Of a stretch of 15,178 nt of DNA, positions 7,217 to 14,456 are shown piece after piece. How positions within the stretch are numbered: position 1 is the stretch's first letter; every line of letters starts with the position of its first letter. The position numbers and the translations under genes were made by a program. Source of the stretch: Hyphomicrobiales bacterium (GTDB lineage Bacteria > Pseudomonadota > Alphaproteobacteria > Rhizobiales > GCA-2746425); assembly GCA_002746425.1 (NCBI GenBank), contig NVXB01000079.1:5663-20840 (forward strand). Direction: 5' to 3'. The notes under the pieces are model-generated. The model saw nothing but the letters and a program-made list of their open reading frames with translations. It was not told the origin of the DNA and searched no databases.

Positions 7217-7963
7217 TTGGCAAGAATGCGACTGGATCAGGCAATGGTCGAACGAAGGCTGGTGCAAAGCCGTGCGCGGGCGCGCGACGCTGTCTTGCGC
7301 GGTCACGTCAGCATTAACGGTCAGCGCGCCAAAAAGGCCTCTGCTGGCACTTGGGAGGGCGATGATATCGTCCTTGATGATCCGGCCAGCCAATATGTTT
7401 CCCGCGCCGCGCTAAAATTGAAATACGGGCTGGAGCAATTCGGCTTTTCTCCAAAAGGTCATGACTGCATGGATGTTGGCGCCAGCACTGGCGGTTTTAC
7501 CCAGGTGCTGCTGGAGCAAGGCGCAAACCGCGTTTTCGCCTTTGATGTTGGCCATGGCCAGATGAAAGAGCGCGTGGCGTCCCATCCAGCCGTTGTGAAC
7601 CGCGAGGGCCTGAACGCCAAAACCATTACGGCGGATGATTTGCCATTCCCGTTTAGCTTTATTGTCAGCGATGTCAGCTTTATTTCATTGCAAACGGCGC
7701 TGCCCGCCTGCCTTGCCCTTGCGCAGCCCGGTGCCACTTGTTTGTTTCTGGTCAAACCCCAATTTGAGGTCGGTAAAGGCAATCTTGGCAAGGGCGGCAT
7801 TGTGTCCGATCCAGAGCTTGCCCTTGCCAGCGCGGTCAATATCGCCCACTGGTTGGCAAATGACTATGGAAGCACGGTTCAAGGCCCGATTAAATCACCC
7901 ATATCTGGTGGCGGCGGTAACCAGGAATTTCTTGTAGGTGCCATTCTTGGCGATACAAAATAA
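7217..7963 (+). CDS. tlyA: TlyA family rRNA (cytidine-2'-O)-methyltransferase / hemolysin A homologue
   Basis: This 248-residue protein has the TlyA layout: an N-terminal S4 RNA-binding domain (about 3-62, RLDQAMVERRLVQSR to DDIVL) followed by an FtsJ-type SAM methyltransferase. DVGASTGGFT (86-95) is the SAM loop. The catalytic K-D-K-E tetrad appears as K67 (YVSRAALKL), D152 (IVSDVSF), K180 (FLVKPQFE) and E237 (GGNQEFL), in line with K69, D154, K182 and E238 of the mycobacterial enzyme. TlyA 2'-O-methylates cytidines in 16S rRNA (h44) and, in some species, 23S rRNA (H69), and modulates capreomycin sensitivity; the name hemolysin is historical. Which cytidines this homologue modifies cannot be read. 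The start is TTG 7217, supported by GGAG eight bases upstream and by the MARMRLDQAM opening. It is separated from the next RNA methyltransferase by only 10 nt. Confidence 0.93.
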   Translation: MARMRLDQAMVERRLVQSRARARDAVLRGHVSINGQRAKKASAGTWEGDDIVLDDPASQYVSRAALKLKYGLEQFGFSPKGHDCMDVGASTGGFTQVLLEQGANRVFAFDVGHGQMKERVASHPAVVNREGLNAKTITADDLPFPFSFIVSDVSFISLQTALPACLALAQPGATCLFLVKPQFEVGKGNLGKGGIVSDPELALASAVNIAHWLANDYGSTVQGPIKSPISGGGGNQEFLVGAILGDTK

Positions 7964-7973
7964 TTGAGAGCAC

Positions 7974-9215
7974 ATGATTAGCACACTGAAAATTGAACGA
8001 CTTGGCCATGAAGGCGACGGCATTGGCTTTAACGAGGCGGGCAATCAGGTTTTTGTTCCCTACGCGCTGCCCGGCGAAACGGTGCGTGTGTATGAGCACC
8101 AAAACCGTGGTGAACTGATCGAGATTGTCGAGAAATCGCCCGACCGAGTTGACCCCAAATGCCAGCACTTTACCGATTGTGGTGGTTGCAACATGCAGCA
8201 CCTATCGGAGCCTGCTTATCTGTCGTGGAAAACCTCTTTGATCGTCGACGCTTTGAGCAAACAGGGCATTGATGATGTGGACATGCTACCCATTGTTTCT
8301 GTGTTACCGGGCAGCCGGCGTCGTGCAGCATTTTCATTTAAAGCTGCCAAGGATGGCGTGCATCTGGGCTTTCACGGCAAGAAATCTTCACAAATCATCA
8401 CGCCAAAAGAATGCCCCGTTCTTGATCCTGTTTTGGAAAAGCATCTGGTGTCCAAACGTGGGTTTTCAGCCCTTGCGCGGCAAGTGGTGCGTGCCAAGAA
8501 GGAAGAGCGCATGACTGCGACGCTTGGCATTAACGGTGTCAGCATCGATATGACTGGCCGGGATCCAGGCAAGAATCGCAATCAGGTCGAAGAATTCTGG
8601 AATGCGACAAGCCCGTTCTGGAAAGTCATGCTCAATGATGAGCTGGTCAGCCATGACCCCGGTGATGATCTGGTCAAAAGCGGTGATTTTAATCTGGCCA
8701 CCGTGCCCGGTGCGTTTTTGCAGGCGGTCTCTAGCGCAGAAGCCGCGCTGGTAGAACACAGCATATCCTTTTTGAAGGGCAGCAAGAACTGTGCTGATTT
8801 GTTTAGCGGTATTGGCACCTTTAGTTTTCCCATGGCGCGCTTTGCCAAGGTAACAGCCATTGAATCGCAGCAGGCGGCGCTGAATGCCCTGAAACAGACC
8901 GCGTCCCGCACCCAAAAGATCAAAGCCATTGCGACAATCCGTCGGGATTTGTTCAAGCACCCATTGTCGGAGCTGGAATTGCGCAAGTTTGACGCTATTT
9001 TGTTCGATCCGCCGCGTGCAGGCGCACGGGCGCAATGCGAGCAGATTGCCAAGTCCAAAATCAGAAAAGTCGCCGCTGTTTCGTGCAACCCCATCAGCTT
9101 TGCCCGCGATGCGAAAACACTGATTGATGGCGGCTTTAAACTGATCAGCCTGTTACCGGTTGATCAGTTTTTGTGGTCCAACCATGTGGAAATGTCAGCT
9201 CACTTTGAACGTTAA
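7974..9215 (+). CDS. RumA/TrmA-family RNA (uracil-5-)-methyltransferase with iron-sulfur cluster
   Basis: This 413-residue protein is a class I RNA m5U methyltransferase. An N-terminal TRAM-like beta barrel (about 3-57) is followed by a 4Fe-4S cysteine set: C63, C69 and C72 (CQHFTDCGGC, spacing x5-x2) and C147 (KECPVL), the pattern of E. coli RumA (RlmD). The methyltransferase domain has DLFSGIGTFSFPMA (275-288), FDPPRAGA (344-351), the catalytic cysteine C371 in SCNPISFARD and the presumed base E406 in HVEMSAHFER. RumA-type enzymes make m5U at 23S rRNA positions 1939 or 747; TrmA makes tRNA m5U54. The FeS motif excludes TrmA, but the exact 23S site is not decidable. It starts 10 nt after tlyA with GAGAG as ribosome site, so both are probably co-transcribed. 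Its stop codon overlaps the stop of the opposing gene. Confidence 0.92.
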   Translation: MISTLKIERLGHEGDGIGFNEAGNQVFVPYALPGETVRVYEHQNRGELIEIVEKSPDRVDPKCQHFTDCGGCNMQHLSEPAYLSWKTSLIVDALSKQGIDDVDMLPIVSVLPGSRRRAAFSFKAAKDGVHLGFHGKKSSQIITPKECPVLDPVLEKHLVSKRGFSALARQVVRAKKEERMTATLGINGVSIDMTGRDPGKNRNQVEEFWNATSPFWKVMLNDELVSHDPGDDLVKSGDFNLATVPGAFLQAVSSAEAALVEHSISFLKGSKNCADLFSGIGTFSFPMARFAKVTAIESQQAALNALKQTASRTQKIKAIATIRRDLFKHPLSELELRKFDAILFDPPRAGARAQCEQIAKSKIRKVAAVSCNPISFARDAKTLIDGGFKLISLLPVDQFLWSNHVEMSAHFER

Positions 9216-10504
9216 CTGCGGTTCTGCATAACGGCAAAATAGAAGCCATCGGTGTTGGTAGACGCTGGCGTAAGCGTGATTGACATCATGTCGGATGACC
9301 ATGGTTGTGCTTTGTCAAAGCCAAACAAATCCTGCCAAACCTCGCCAGCGGATACCAATTCAAAGGCCGGGTTGTCATTTAGGAAGTGGCCGACAGATTC
9401 TTCGTTTTCGGCACTAAGCACGCTGCATGTCATGTAGACGAGGAAGCCGCCAGCTTTCACGAAAGGTGCCGCTTCTTCCAGCACAATTTGCTGTTCCTGC
9501 TTGCGCTTTGACAATTGCTTGAAGTTAAGCCGCCATTTGGCATCTGGCCGTCTGCGCCATGTGCCGGTGCCTGTGCATGGCGCATCGACTAGCACCCGGT
9601 CGCAATTGCCAAGCAATTCAGCAAGGCGGCCATCTTCAGGCTTTAGGACGGTGGTGTTTTCAATGCCAGCGCGGTCAAGGCGCTCATAGATCGGGCCAAG
9701 ACGGTTGCGGTCGCTATCATAGGCGTAGAGCTTGCCCTCATTGTTCATATCGGCAGCAAGTGCCAGCGTTTTACCGCCCGCGCCTGCGCAGAAATCCAGC
9801 ACCGTTTCATTGGAGCGGGCATAGATCAGCTGTGAGGCGATCTGGCTAGACTCATCCTGAATTTCAATGCGGCCACGGCGATAGGATTCTTCGTTTTGCA
9901 CATTGGGATGACGCCGCGCGGCGGCTGATGGCGGAATGCGAATGCCATTACGCGAGATGGGGCACGGGATAGCGTCCAGATAATCCAGCGCTTTTAACTC
10001 GGCAGCGCGGGTGGATTTGATGGTGTTAACGCGCATATCAAGCGGCGGGCGCTCGGCAAGCGCTTGTGCTTCCTTGACCCACTCATCATCAAAGTTGGAC
10101 TCAAAATGCGGCACCAGCCATTTTGGTAAATCGGCCTGCACCCATTCTGGCGCTTCGCTCAAATTGCGCTCATTGGCGGCATCAAGATCTGCTTTGTCTG
10201 GCAATTGCGGGGCGAATTTATCGTCCTTAAATATGCTTTCCAAGGTGTCCCAATTTTCATGCCAGCGATAGGCAACTGTGCCCAGCACCCAATGACGCAC
10301 ATCTGCACTGTCCATGCGCCAGCGCGATGATGCTTTCCAGCGCAGGGAATCATAGGCGATGTTACCGATGGCGGCACGATCTCCCGAGCCAGCAAACCGG
10401 TGGGACAAGCCCCAGTCCTTGAGCGATTCAGAAACCGGACGATGGCGTTTTTCCACATCATCCAAAACTTCTATTGCTGCCTGAATTCGACCGCCTAATT
10501 TCAT
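9212..10504 (-). CDS. RsmB/NOP-type rRNA (cytosine-5-)-methyltransferase
   Basis: This protein of about 430 residues is an m5C RNA methyltransferase of the RsmB/Nop2/Sun family. Residues 1-95 form a helical NusB-like N-terminal region. The catalytic domain has FCAGAGGKTLALAADM (238-253), DAPCTGTGTWRR (307-318) with C310, and MTCSVLSAEN (358-367) with the nucleophile C360; both cysteines of the two-cysteine mechanism are intact. RsmB itself makes m5C967 of 16S rRNA, and this homologue probably targets rRNA, but the site is uncertain. I chose ATG 10504 (MKLGGRIQAAIEVL) because relatives start there; an in-frame TTG at 10513 would add three residues and has poorly spaced AGGT. It lies 48 nt after guaB in the same direction. 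The stop overlaps that of the converging RumA-like gene. Confidence 0.92.
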   Translation of the reverse strand: MKLGGRIQAAIEVLDDVEKRHRPVSESLKDWGLSHRFAGSGDRAAIGNIAYDSLRWKASSRWRMDSADVRHWVLGTVAYRWHENWDTLESIFKDDKFAPQLPDKADLDAANERNLSEAPEWVQADLPKWLVPHFESNFDDEWVKEAQALAERPPLDMRVNTIKSTRAAELKALDYLDAIPCPISRNGIRIPPSAAARRHPNVQNEESYRRGRIEIQDESSQIASQLIYARSNETVLDFCAGAGGKTLALAADMNNEGKLYAYDSDRNRLGPIYERLDRAGIENTTVLKPEDGRLAELLGNCDRVLVDAPCTGTGTWRRRPDAKWRLNFKQLSKRKQEQQIVLEEAAPFVKAGGFLVYMTCSVLSAENEESVGHFLNDNPAFELVSAGEVWQDLFGFDKAQPWSSDMMSITLTPASTNTDGFYFAVMQNRS

Positions 10505-10552
10505 GATCTTCAATACCTATTGAGTAAAATATTCCGTGACGTAACCGTAACC

Positions 10553-12055
10553 CTATGAACCGCCTACATAATTTGGGCTTTCGCGTGTAATTGTCACATT
10601 ATGTGCATGGCTTTCTGTAAGGCCAGCATTGGTAATGCGCACAAAGCGCGCGCGTTCGTTAAAAGCTTTCAAGTCGGGTGCACCAACATAGCCCATGGCA
10701 GCGCGCAAGCCACCCTGCAATTGATGCAGAACCGCAGAGGTTGGCCCTTTATGCGGCACCTGCCCCTCAATGCCTTCTGGGACAAGTTTCAAGGTGTCCT
10801 GAACTTCGGCCTGGAAATAGCGATCTGCCGAGCCGCGTGCCATGGCACCAACTGAGCCCATGCCGCGATAGGATTTGTAGCTGCGACCCTGATAGAGATA
10901 GACCTCGCCGGGGCTTTCATCGGTACCCGCCAGCAGCGAGCCAACCATGGTGCACGAGGCACCAGCGGCCAGAGCTTTTGCCAAATCGCCAGAGAATTTG
11001 ATGCCACCATCGGCGATAATCGGCACACCGTGTTTTTCCGCCTCGGCAACGCATTCCATAATCGCGGTCAATTGCGGCACGCCGACACCGGCGACAATAC
11101 GTGTTGTGCAGATGGAGCCAGGACCAATGCCAACCTTGATGGAATCAGCGCCAGCATCAATCAACGCTTTGGTTGCTTCTCCAGTTGCCACATTGCCAGC
11201 GATAATCTGTACGCCGTTAGAAATCTTTTTCACATCGCGCACGGTCTGCAACACACGCTCGGAGTGGCCATGCGCTGTATCGACAACGATCAGATCAACG
11301 CCAGCCTCTGCCAGCGCCATGGCGCGGTCCAAACCATCCTTGCCAGTGCTGGTGGCAGCGGCAACGCGCAAGCGGCCCTGATCATCCTTGGTAGCATGGG
11401 GGTTGAGCTGGCTTTTCTCGATGTCTTTAACGGTGATCAGCCCAATGCAATTATAGTCGTCATCAACCACCAGCAGTTTTTCGATGCGGAATTGATGCAG
11501 CAAGCGTTTGGCTTCGGCCTGCGTGGCGGTATCCTTGACCGTAATCAAGTTTTCGTGGGTCATCAACTCGCGGACCAGCTGGCGCTTATCCGTGGCAAAG
11601 CGCACATCACGATTGGTCAAAACGCCAACCAAACGACCGACGCTGTGTCCGCCAGTGCCACCATTTTCCAGCACCGGAATACCCGATATGCCGTTATTCG
11701 CCATCAAGGTAAGAGCTTCTGCCAAGGTCGCATCAGGCCCGATAACGACGGGGTTTACCACCATGCCGGATTCAAACTTTTTGACCTGCCGCACGGCTTC
11801 CGCTTGAAGCGGAATGTCGAGATTACGGTGAATAACCCCAAGGCCGCCAGCCTGCGCCATCGCAATGGCCATACCGGATTCGGTGACCGTATCCATGGCG
11901 GATGAAATGATGGGCAGATTGACCGAAATTGTTTTGGTGACACGGCTGGAGATATTGACTTCAGCGGGCATAACTTCGGAATGGCCGGGCAGCAGCAACA
12001 CATCATCAAAAGTGAGTGCTTCTCTGCTAAAGGCTGGTTCGACAATGGTTACCAT
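10553..12055 (-). CDS. guaB: IMP dehydrogenase
   Basis: This 500-residue protein is IMPDH, which oxidises IMP to XMP with NAD+, the rate-limiting step of guanine nucleotide synthesis in the cytoplasm. It opens with FSREALTFDDVLLLPG. Two CBS domains (about 97-217, the Bateman module that binds regulatory nucleotides) interrupt the TIM barrel. Catalytic features are GIGPGSICTTRIV with the nucleophile C316, ADGGIKFSGD (D349), the flap segment YKSYRGMGSVGAM (393-405) and the R412-Y413 pair in GSADRYFQ. Length and domain order are normal. The start has an excellent AAGGAG (minus strand, 12066-12061) five bases upstream, which however lies in a predicted hairpin. The gene is 87 nt downstream of rlmE and 48 nt upstream of the RsmB-like gene. 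Confidence 0.98.
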   Translation of the reverse strand: MVTIVEPAFSREALTFDDVLLLPGHSEVMPAEVNISSRVTKTISVNLPIISSAMDTVTESGMAIAMAQAGGLGVIHRNLDIPLQAEAVRQVKKFESGMVVNPVVIGPDATLAEALTLMANNGISGIPVLENGGTGGHSVGRLVGVLTNRDVRFATDKRQLVRELMTHENLITVKDTATQAEAKRLLHQFRIEKLLVVDDDYNCIGLITVKDIEKSQLNPHATKDDQGRLRVAAATSTGKDGLDRAMALAEAGVDLIVVDTAHGHSERVLQTVRDVKKISNGVQIIAGNVATGEATKALIDAGADSIKVGIGPGSICTTRIVAGVGVPQLTAIMECVAEAEKHGVPIIADGGIKFSGDLAKALAAGASCTMVGSLLAGTDESPGEVYLYQGRSYKSYRGMGSVGAMARGSADRYFQAEVQDTLKLVPEGIEGQVPHKGPTSAVLHQLQGGLRAAMGYVGAPDLKAFNERARFVRITNAGLTESHAHNVTITRESPNYVGGS

Positions 12056-12096
12056 GTCAACTCCTTGAAATGAGTCTAGAATCTATGTGAGTTGAC
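12056..12096 (-). promoter_or_regulatory. guaB leader stem-loop that would sequester the ribosome-binding site
   Basis: On the minus strand, GTCAACTC (12096-12089) is the exact inverse complement of GAGTTGAC (12063-12056), which ends directly before the guaB ATG. The eight-pair stem (half GC) closes a 25-base loop. The right arm takes up the GAG of the Shine-Dalgarno AAGGAG (12066-12061). A competing short pairing, ACTC (12075-12072) with GAGT (12063-12060), is also possible, so two exclusive folds can be drawn. The pairing is seen in the sequence; control of translation is inference. Confidence 0.45.
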
Positions 12097-12101
12097 GATG
12101 C

Positions 12102-12129
12102 CTGTTATCATGCATTGCAGCATATGCAA
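12102..12129 (-). promoter_or_regulatory. Weak candidate promoter for guaB
   Basis: On the minus strand TTGCAT (12129-12124) and TAACAG (12107-12102) are 16 bp apart. They resemble sigma-70 -35 and -10 boxes only partly. The region also has the overlapping palindromes GCATATGC and TGCAT-N8-ATGCA. It lies in the rlmE-guaB gap, where a separate guaB promoter would be expected. Confidence 0.22.
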
Positions 12130-12142
12130 ACGCGAAAATGCG

Positions 12143-12859
12143 CTATGCTTGAGAACGATTGCCCTTAAATTTTCTGGCAATCAGATAAGTCTCTGGTGAA
12201 TCCTTACGGCTTGCCGGTGGTTTGTAGTGGCCAACCTGCTCAAAATCACGCTTCAATTCTTTCAAAAGCTGTTGCTCTGTACCGCCCTGAAACACTTTTG
12301 CGACAAAGGCACCGCCGGGTCTCAACACATCCTGCGCAAACAAGGCTGCAACTTCGCATAATTGGATAATGCGCATGTGGTCAGTCTGTTTATGGCCTGT
12401 GGTTGGGGCTGCCATATCAGACAGCACCACATCAACCAGATGGCCACCCATCGCCTGCTTCAGCATGTCGGGGGCGTCATCATCCAGAAAATTCTTTAGC
12501 AGCAACGTCACCCCGGATAGTGGGTCCATTTCCAGATAATCGATACCGACAACCCGAATATCATCCGCCATGCTTTTAACTTTACTTGCAGCGACCTGGC
12601 TCCAGCCACCCGGTGCGGCGCCAAGATCCACGATGCGGGCTTTTGGTTTGAGCAAATCGTATTTTTCGTCTATTTCCAAAAGCTTATAGGCAGCTCGGGA
12701 GCGCATACCATCAATTTTAGAACGCTGGACGTAAGGATCATTCAGATGGCGTTGCAACCAGATTGTAGATGATAATTTACGACCCTTGGCGGTTTTAAGG
12801 CGCACAGACAGGCCGCGATATCCGTTGCCACGCCCTCGGCCACTCGATTTCTGGCTCAT
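12143..12859 (-). CDS. rlmE: 23S rRNA (uridine-2552-2'-O)-methyltransferase
   Basis: This 238-residue protein is RlmE (FtsJ/RrmJ), which 2'-O-methylates U2552 in the A-loop of 23S rRNA late in 50S assembly. The SAM loop is DLGAAPGGWSQ (78-88). The catalytic K-D-K-E tetrad is complete: K59 (RAAYKLLEID), D148 (LSDMAAP), K188 (FVAKVFQGG) and E223 (DSPETYLIA). A short basic, glycine- and arginine-rich N-terminus (residues 3-29) precedes the substrate-binding helices, as in alphaproteobacterial members. The ATG overlaps the ppx stop as ATGA (12859-12856) and only a weak GCGAGAA precedes it, so translation is probably coupled to ppx. Confidence 0.95.
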   Translation of the reverse strand: MSQKSSGRGRGNGYRGLSVRLKTAKGRKLSSTIWLQRHLNDPYVQRSKIDGMRSRAAYKLLEIDEKYDLLKPKARIVDLGAAPGGWSQVAASKVKSMADDIRVVGIDYLEMDPLSGVTLLLKNFLDDDAPDMLKQAMGGHLVDVVLSDMAAPTTGHKQTDHMRIIQLCEVAALFAQDVLRPGGAFVAKVFQGGTEQQLLKELKRDFEQVGHYKPPASRKDSPETYLIARKFKGNRSQA

Positions 12860-14328
12860 GTCTGTTCTCGCTTACTGTTTTTCTTTTTGTTGTTTGGTCG
12901 CCGCCGCCAGCGGTTATTATTCTCTTTTGCACGGACGCTTTTATGGCCGTCTTCACGCATCAACTCAACCAAAATACCTTCGCGCAAACCCCGATCGGCA
13001 ACGCGTAGCTGGTCACAGGTGAATTCCCGCCGAATGGCTTCGAAAATAGCGCAGCCTGGCAGCACGAGATCAGCCCGATCACTACCAATGCAAGGGTGTT
13101 TTACCCGCTCTTCATAGCTCAGATTCAGCAGCTTTTCGACCATTTTTGCCGCATCTTCATTGCTCATCCACATACCATCAACCCGGCGGCGATCATAGCG
13201 CCTAAGGCCCAAATGGACGCCTGCAAGGGTTGTGACAGTACCCGAAGTGCCCAATAGATGGTGCCGACCATGTGATAAGGCTTGCACAAGTTCTTTGCGC
13301 TTGGGGAAGTGTTGCAGGCGCTCCTGCACCTCTTCCACCATCACCTCAAAGCTGGCAGGCGTTACATCGCGGCCATTATGCCGTTCAGAAAGCGTCACGA
13401 CGCCAATGGGCAGCGAATCCCACGCCCGCAGCGTGCCGCCCATGCGGTTGCGCTTGCGCCGCCCGCGACGGTCCATCCAGACAATTTCCGAAGACCCGCC
13501 GCCAATATCAAATAGCACAACACCGTCTGAGCGCGGCTCGACCAGAGAAATACAGCCCGTCATTGCCAGTTTGGCTTCGGTCTCACGGTCAACAATTTCC
13601 AGCTCAAGGCCAATTTCAGAGCTAACGCGTGCCAGAAACTCAAGGCCATTTTCTGCGGATCGGCAAGCCTCGGTAGCGATGAGCCTTGCCTTGGTAATCT
13701 TGTGGTATTTCAGCTTGTTCCAGCAAATACGCAAGGCTTGTATGGCCCGGTCAGCGGCTTCATCGCTTAACCGGTTATTGGCCGAAATGCCCTCACCCAA
13801 CCGAACAATCTTCGAAAAGGAATCAATAATGCGAAAGCCTTTGTCATTCGGCTCGGCAATGAGCAGGCGACAATTATTGGTGCCTAAATCCAGCGCAGCA
13901 TAAAGATATTTGCCGTCGGCATTCGGCGTCGCCGCAATTTTTTGGGCAGGCGCAACTTTTTTTGCAGGCACATCTGCGCCAACACCATTGGCGTGCGGTT
14001 GTTGAGGATTGGCCCCATTATTCGTAGATTGCGGGTTATTCCGATTGTCATTGGTCTGCCGCACGCGATCTTCTTGAAGACCTCCACGCGGATTCCCGGA
14101 TTCCTTATCATCCAACGCCTGAACGGAATTCTCCGCTTCTGACGCTACCGTCGATGCTGGCCCGTTGGTGCTTTCGCACGAATTGGTGCGACCATTCGGC
14201 GATATCGCTGGTCCTGCTGGCTGCTGCTCTATGGCTCCCAAAACAACGTCATTGTCTTGTCCATCGCGCGCCGTGCGTTGGTCCTGCGAGGATGAGGTCC
14301 GAATATCGGACGTCTCATCCTGTCTCAT
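12856..14328 (-). CDS. Ppx/GppA phosphatase with long disordered N-terminal extension
   Basis: This 490-residue protein belongs to the exopolyphosphatase / guanosine-pentaphosphatase family in the ASKHA fold. The enzymatic core starts near 141: ALDLGTNNCRLLIA (145-158), LIATEACR (216-223), FDIGGGSSEIVW (273-284), GTSGTVTTLAG (360-370) and RVADRGLREGIL (442-453). Known members cleave polyphosphate, pppGpp or both; sequence alone does not decide. Residues 1-139 are low complexity, rich in Asn, Gln, Asp, Ser, Pro and Gly and predicted disordered. The last 28 residues are strongly basic (RWRRRPNNKKKNSKR). ATG 14328 has AAGGAA eight bases upstream and no other ATG occurs before the core, which supports the long form, although a downstream GTG start is not excluded. 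The C-terminal HD domain of long Ppx enzymes is absent. It overlaps rlmE by four bases. Confidence 0.92.
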   Translation of the reverse strand: MRQDETSDIRTSSSQDQRTARDGQDNDVVLGAIEQQPAGPAISPNGRTNSCESTNGPASTVASEAENSVQALDDKESGNPRGGLQEDRVRQTNDNRNNPQSTNNGANPQQPHANGVGADVPAKKVAPAQKIAATPNADGKYLYAALDLGTNNCRLLIAEPNDKGFRIIDSFSKIVRLGEGISANNRLSDEAADRAIQALRICWNKLKYHKITKARLIATEACRSAENGLEFLARVSSEIGLELEIVDRETEAKLAMTGCISLVEPRSDGVVLFDIGGGSSEIVWMDRRGRRKRNRMGGTLRAWDSLPIGVVTLSERHNGRDVTPASFEVMVEEVQERLQHFPKRKELVQALSHGRHHLLGTSGTVTTLAGVHLGLRRYDRRRVDGMWMSNEDAAKMVEKLLNLSYEERVKHPCIGSDRADLVLPGCAIFEAIRREFTCDQLRVADRGLREGILVELMREDGHKSVRAKENNNRWRRRPNNKKKNSKREQT

Positions 14329-14456
14329 ATGTCATTTCCTTACGTCAAAATGCCGATAAGTAATCGGTGACGACCTTTCGTTGGAAATGAGTGTAGGCAC
14401 ACAGCAACCGTTTCGCAAGCATGCGAGTGGAAAACAAATTTTTGTAACCATGAATT
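14329..14456 (-). promoter_or_regulatory. ppx leader: candidate sigma-70 promoter and hairpin
   Basis: This 128-base gap is the longest in the window. On the minus strand TTGCGA (14418-14413) and TACACT (14395-14390) lie exactly 17 bp apart, each matching the sigma-70 consensus at four of six bases. Downstream in the leader, CCGAT-N5-ATCGG (14367-14353) forms a small hairpin ahead of the Shine-Dalgarno. A further inverted repeat, TCGCA-N4-TGCGA (14413-14426), overlaps the proposed -35 and could be an operator. No convincing terminator follows the AcuI-like gene. These are candidates by eye. Confidence 0.33.

Noticed and set aside
7217..7963. Reading tlyA as a hemolysin/virulence gene
   Set aside because: The S4 plus FtsJ architecture with a full K-D-K-E tetrad points to an rRNA methyltransferase; the hemolysin label is historical.
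11030..11905. 291-codon open frame on the plus strand opposite guaB
   Set aside because: It is the complement of a fully conserved IMPDH coding region and shows no family motifs.
13232..13903. 223-codon plus-strand frame opposite ppx, rich in Ser/Arg/Pro
   Set aside because: Antisense to the conserved phosphatase core; low-complexity composition typical of shadow frames.
14435..14446. ACAAA-TT-TTTGT inverted repeat just after the AcuI-like gene
   Set aside because: Purely AT stem with a two-base loop; not a credible terminator.
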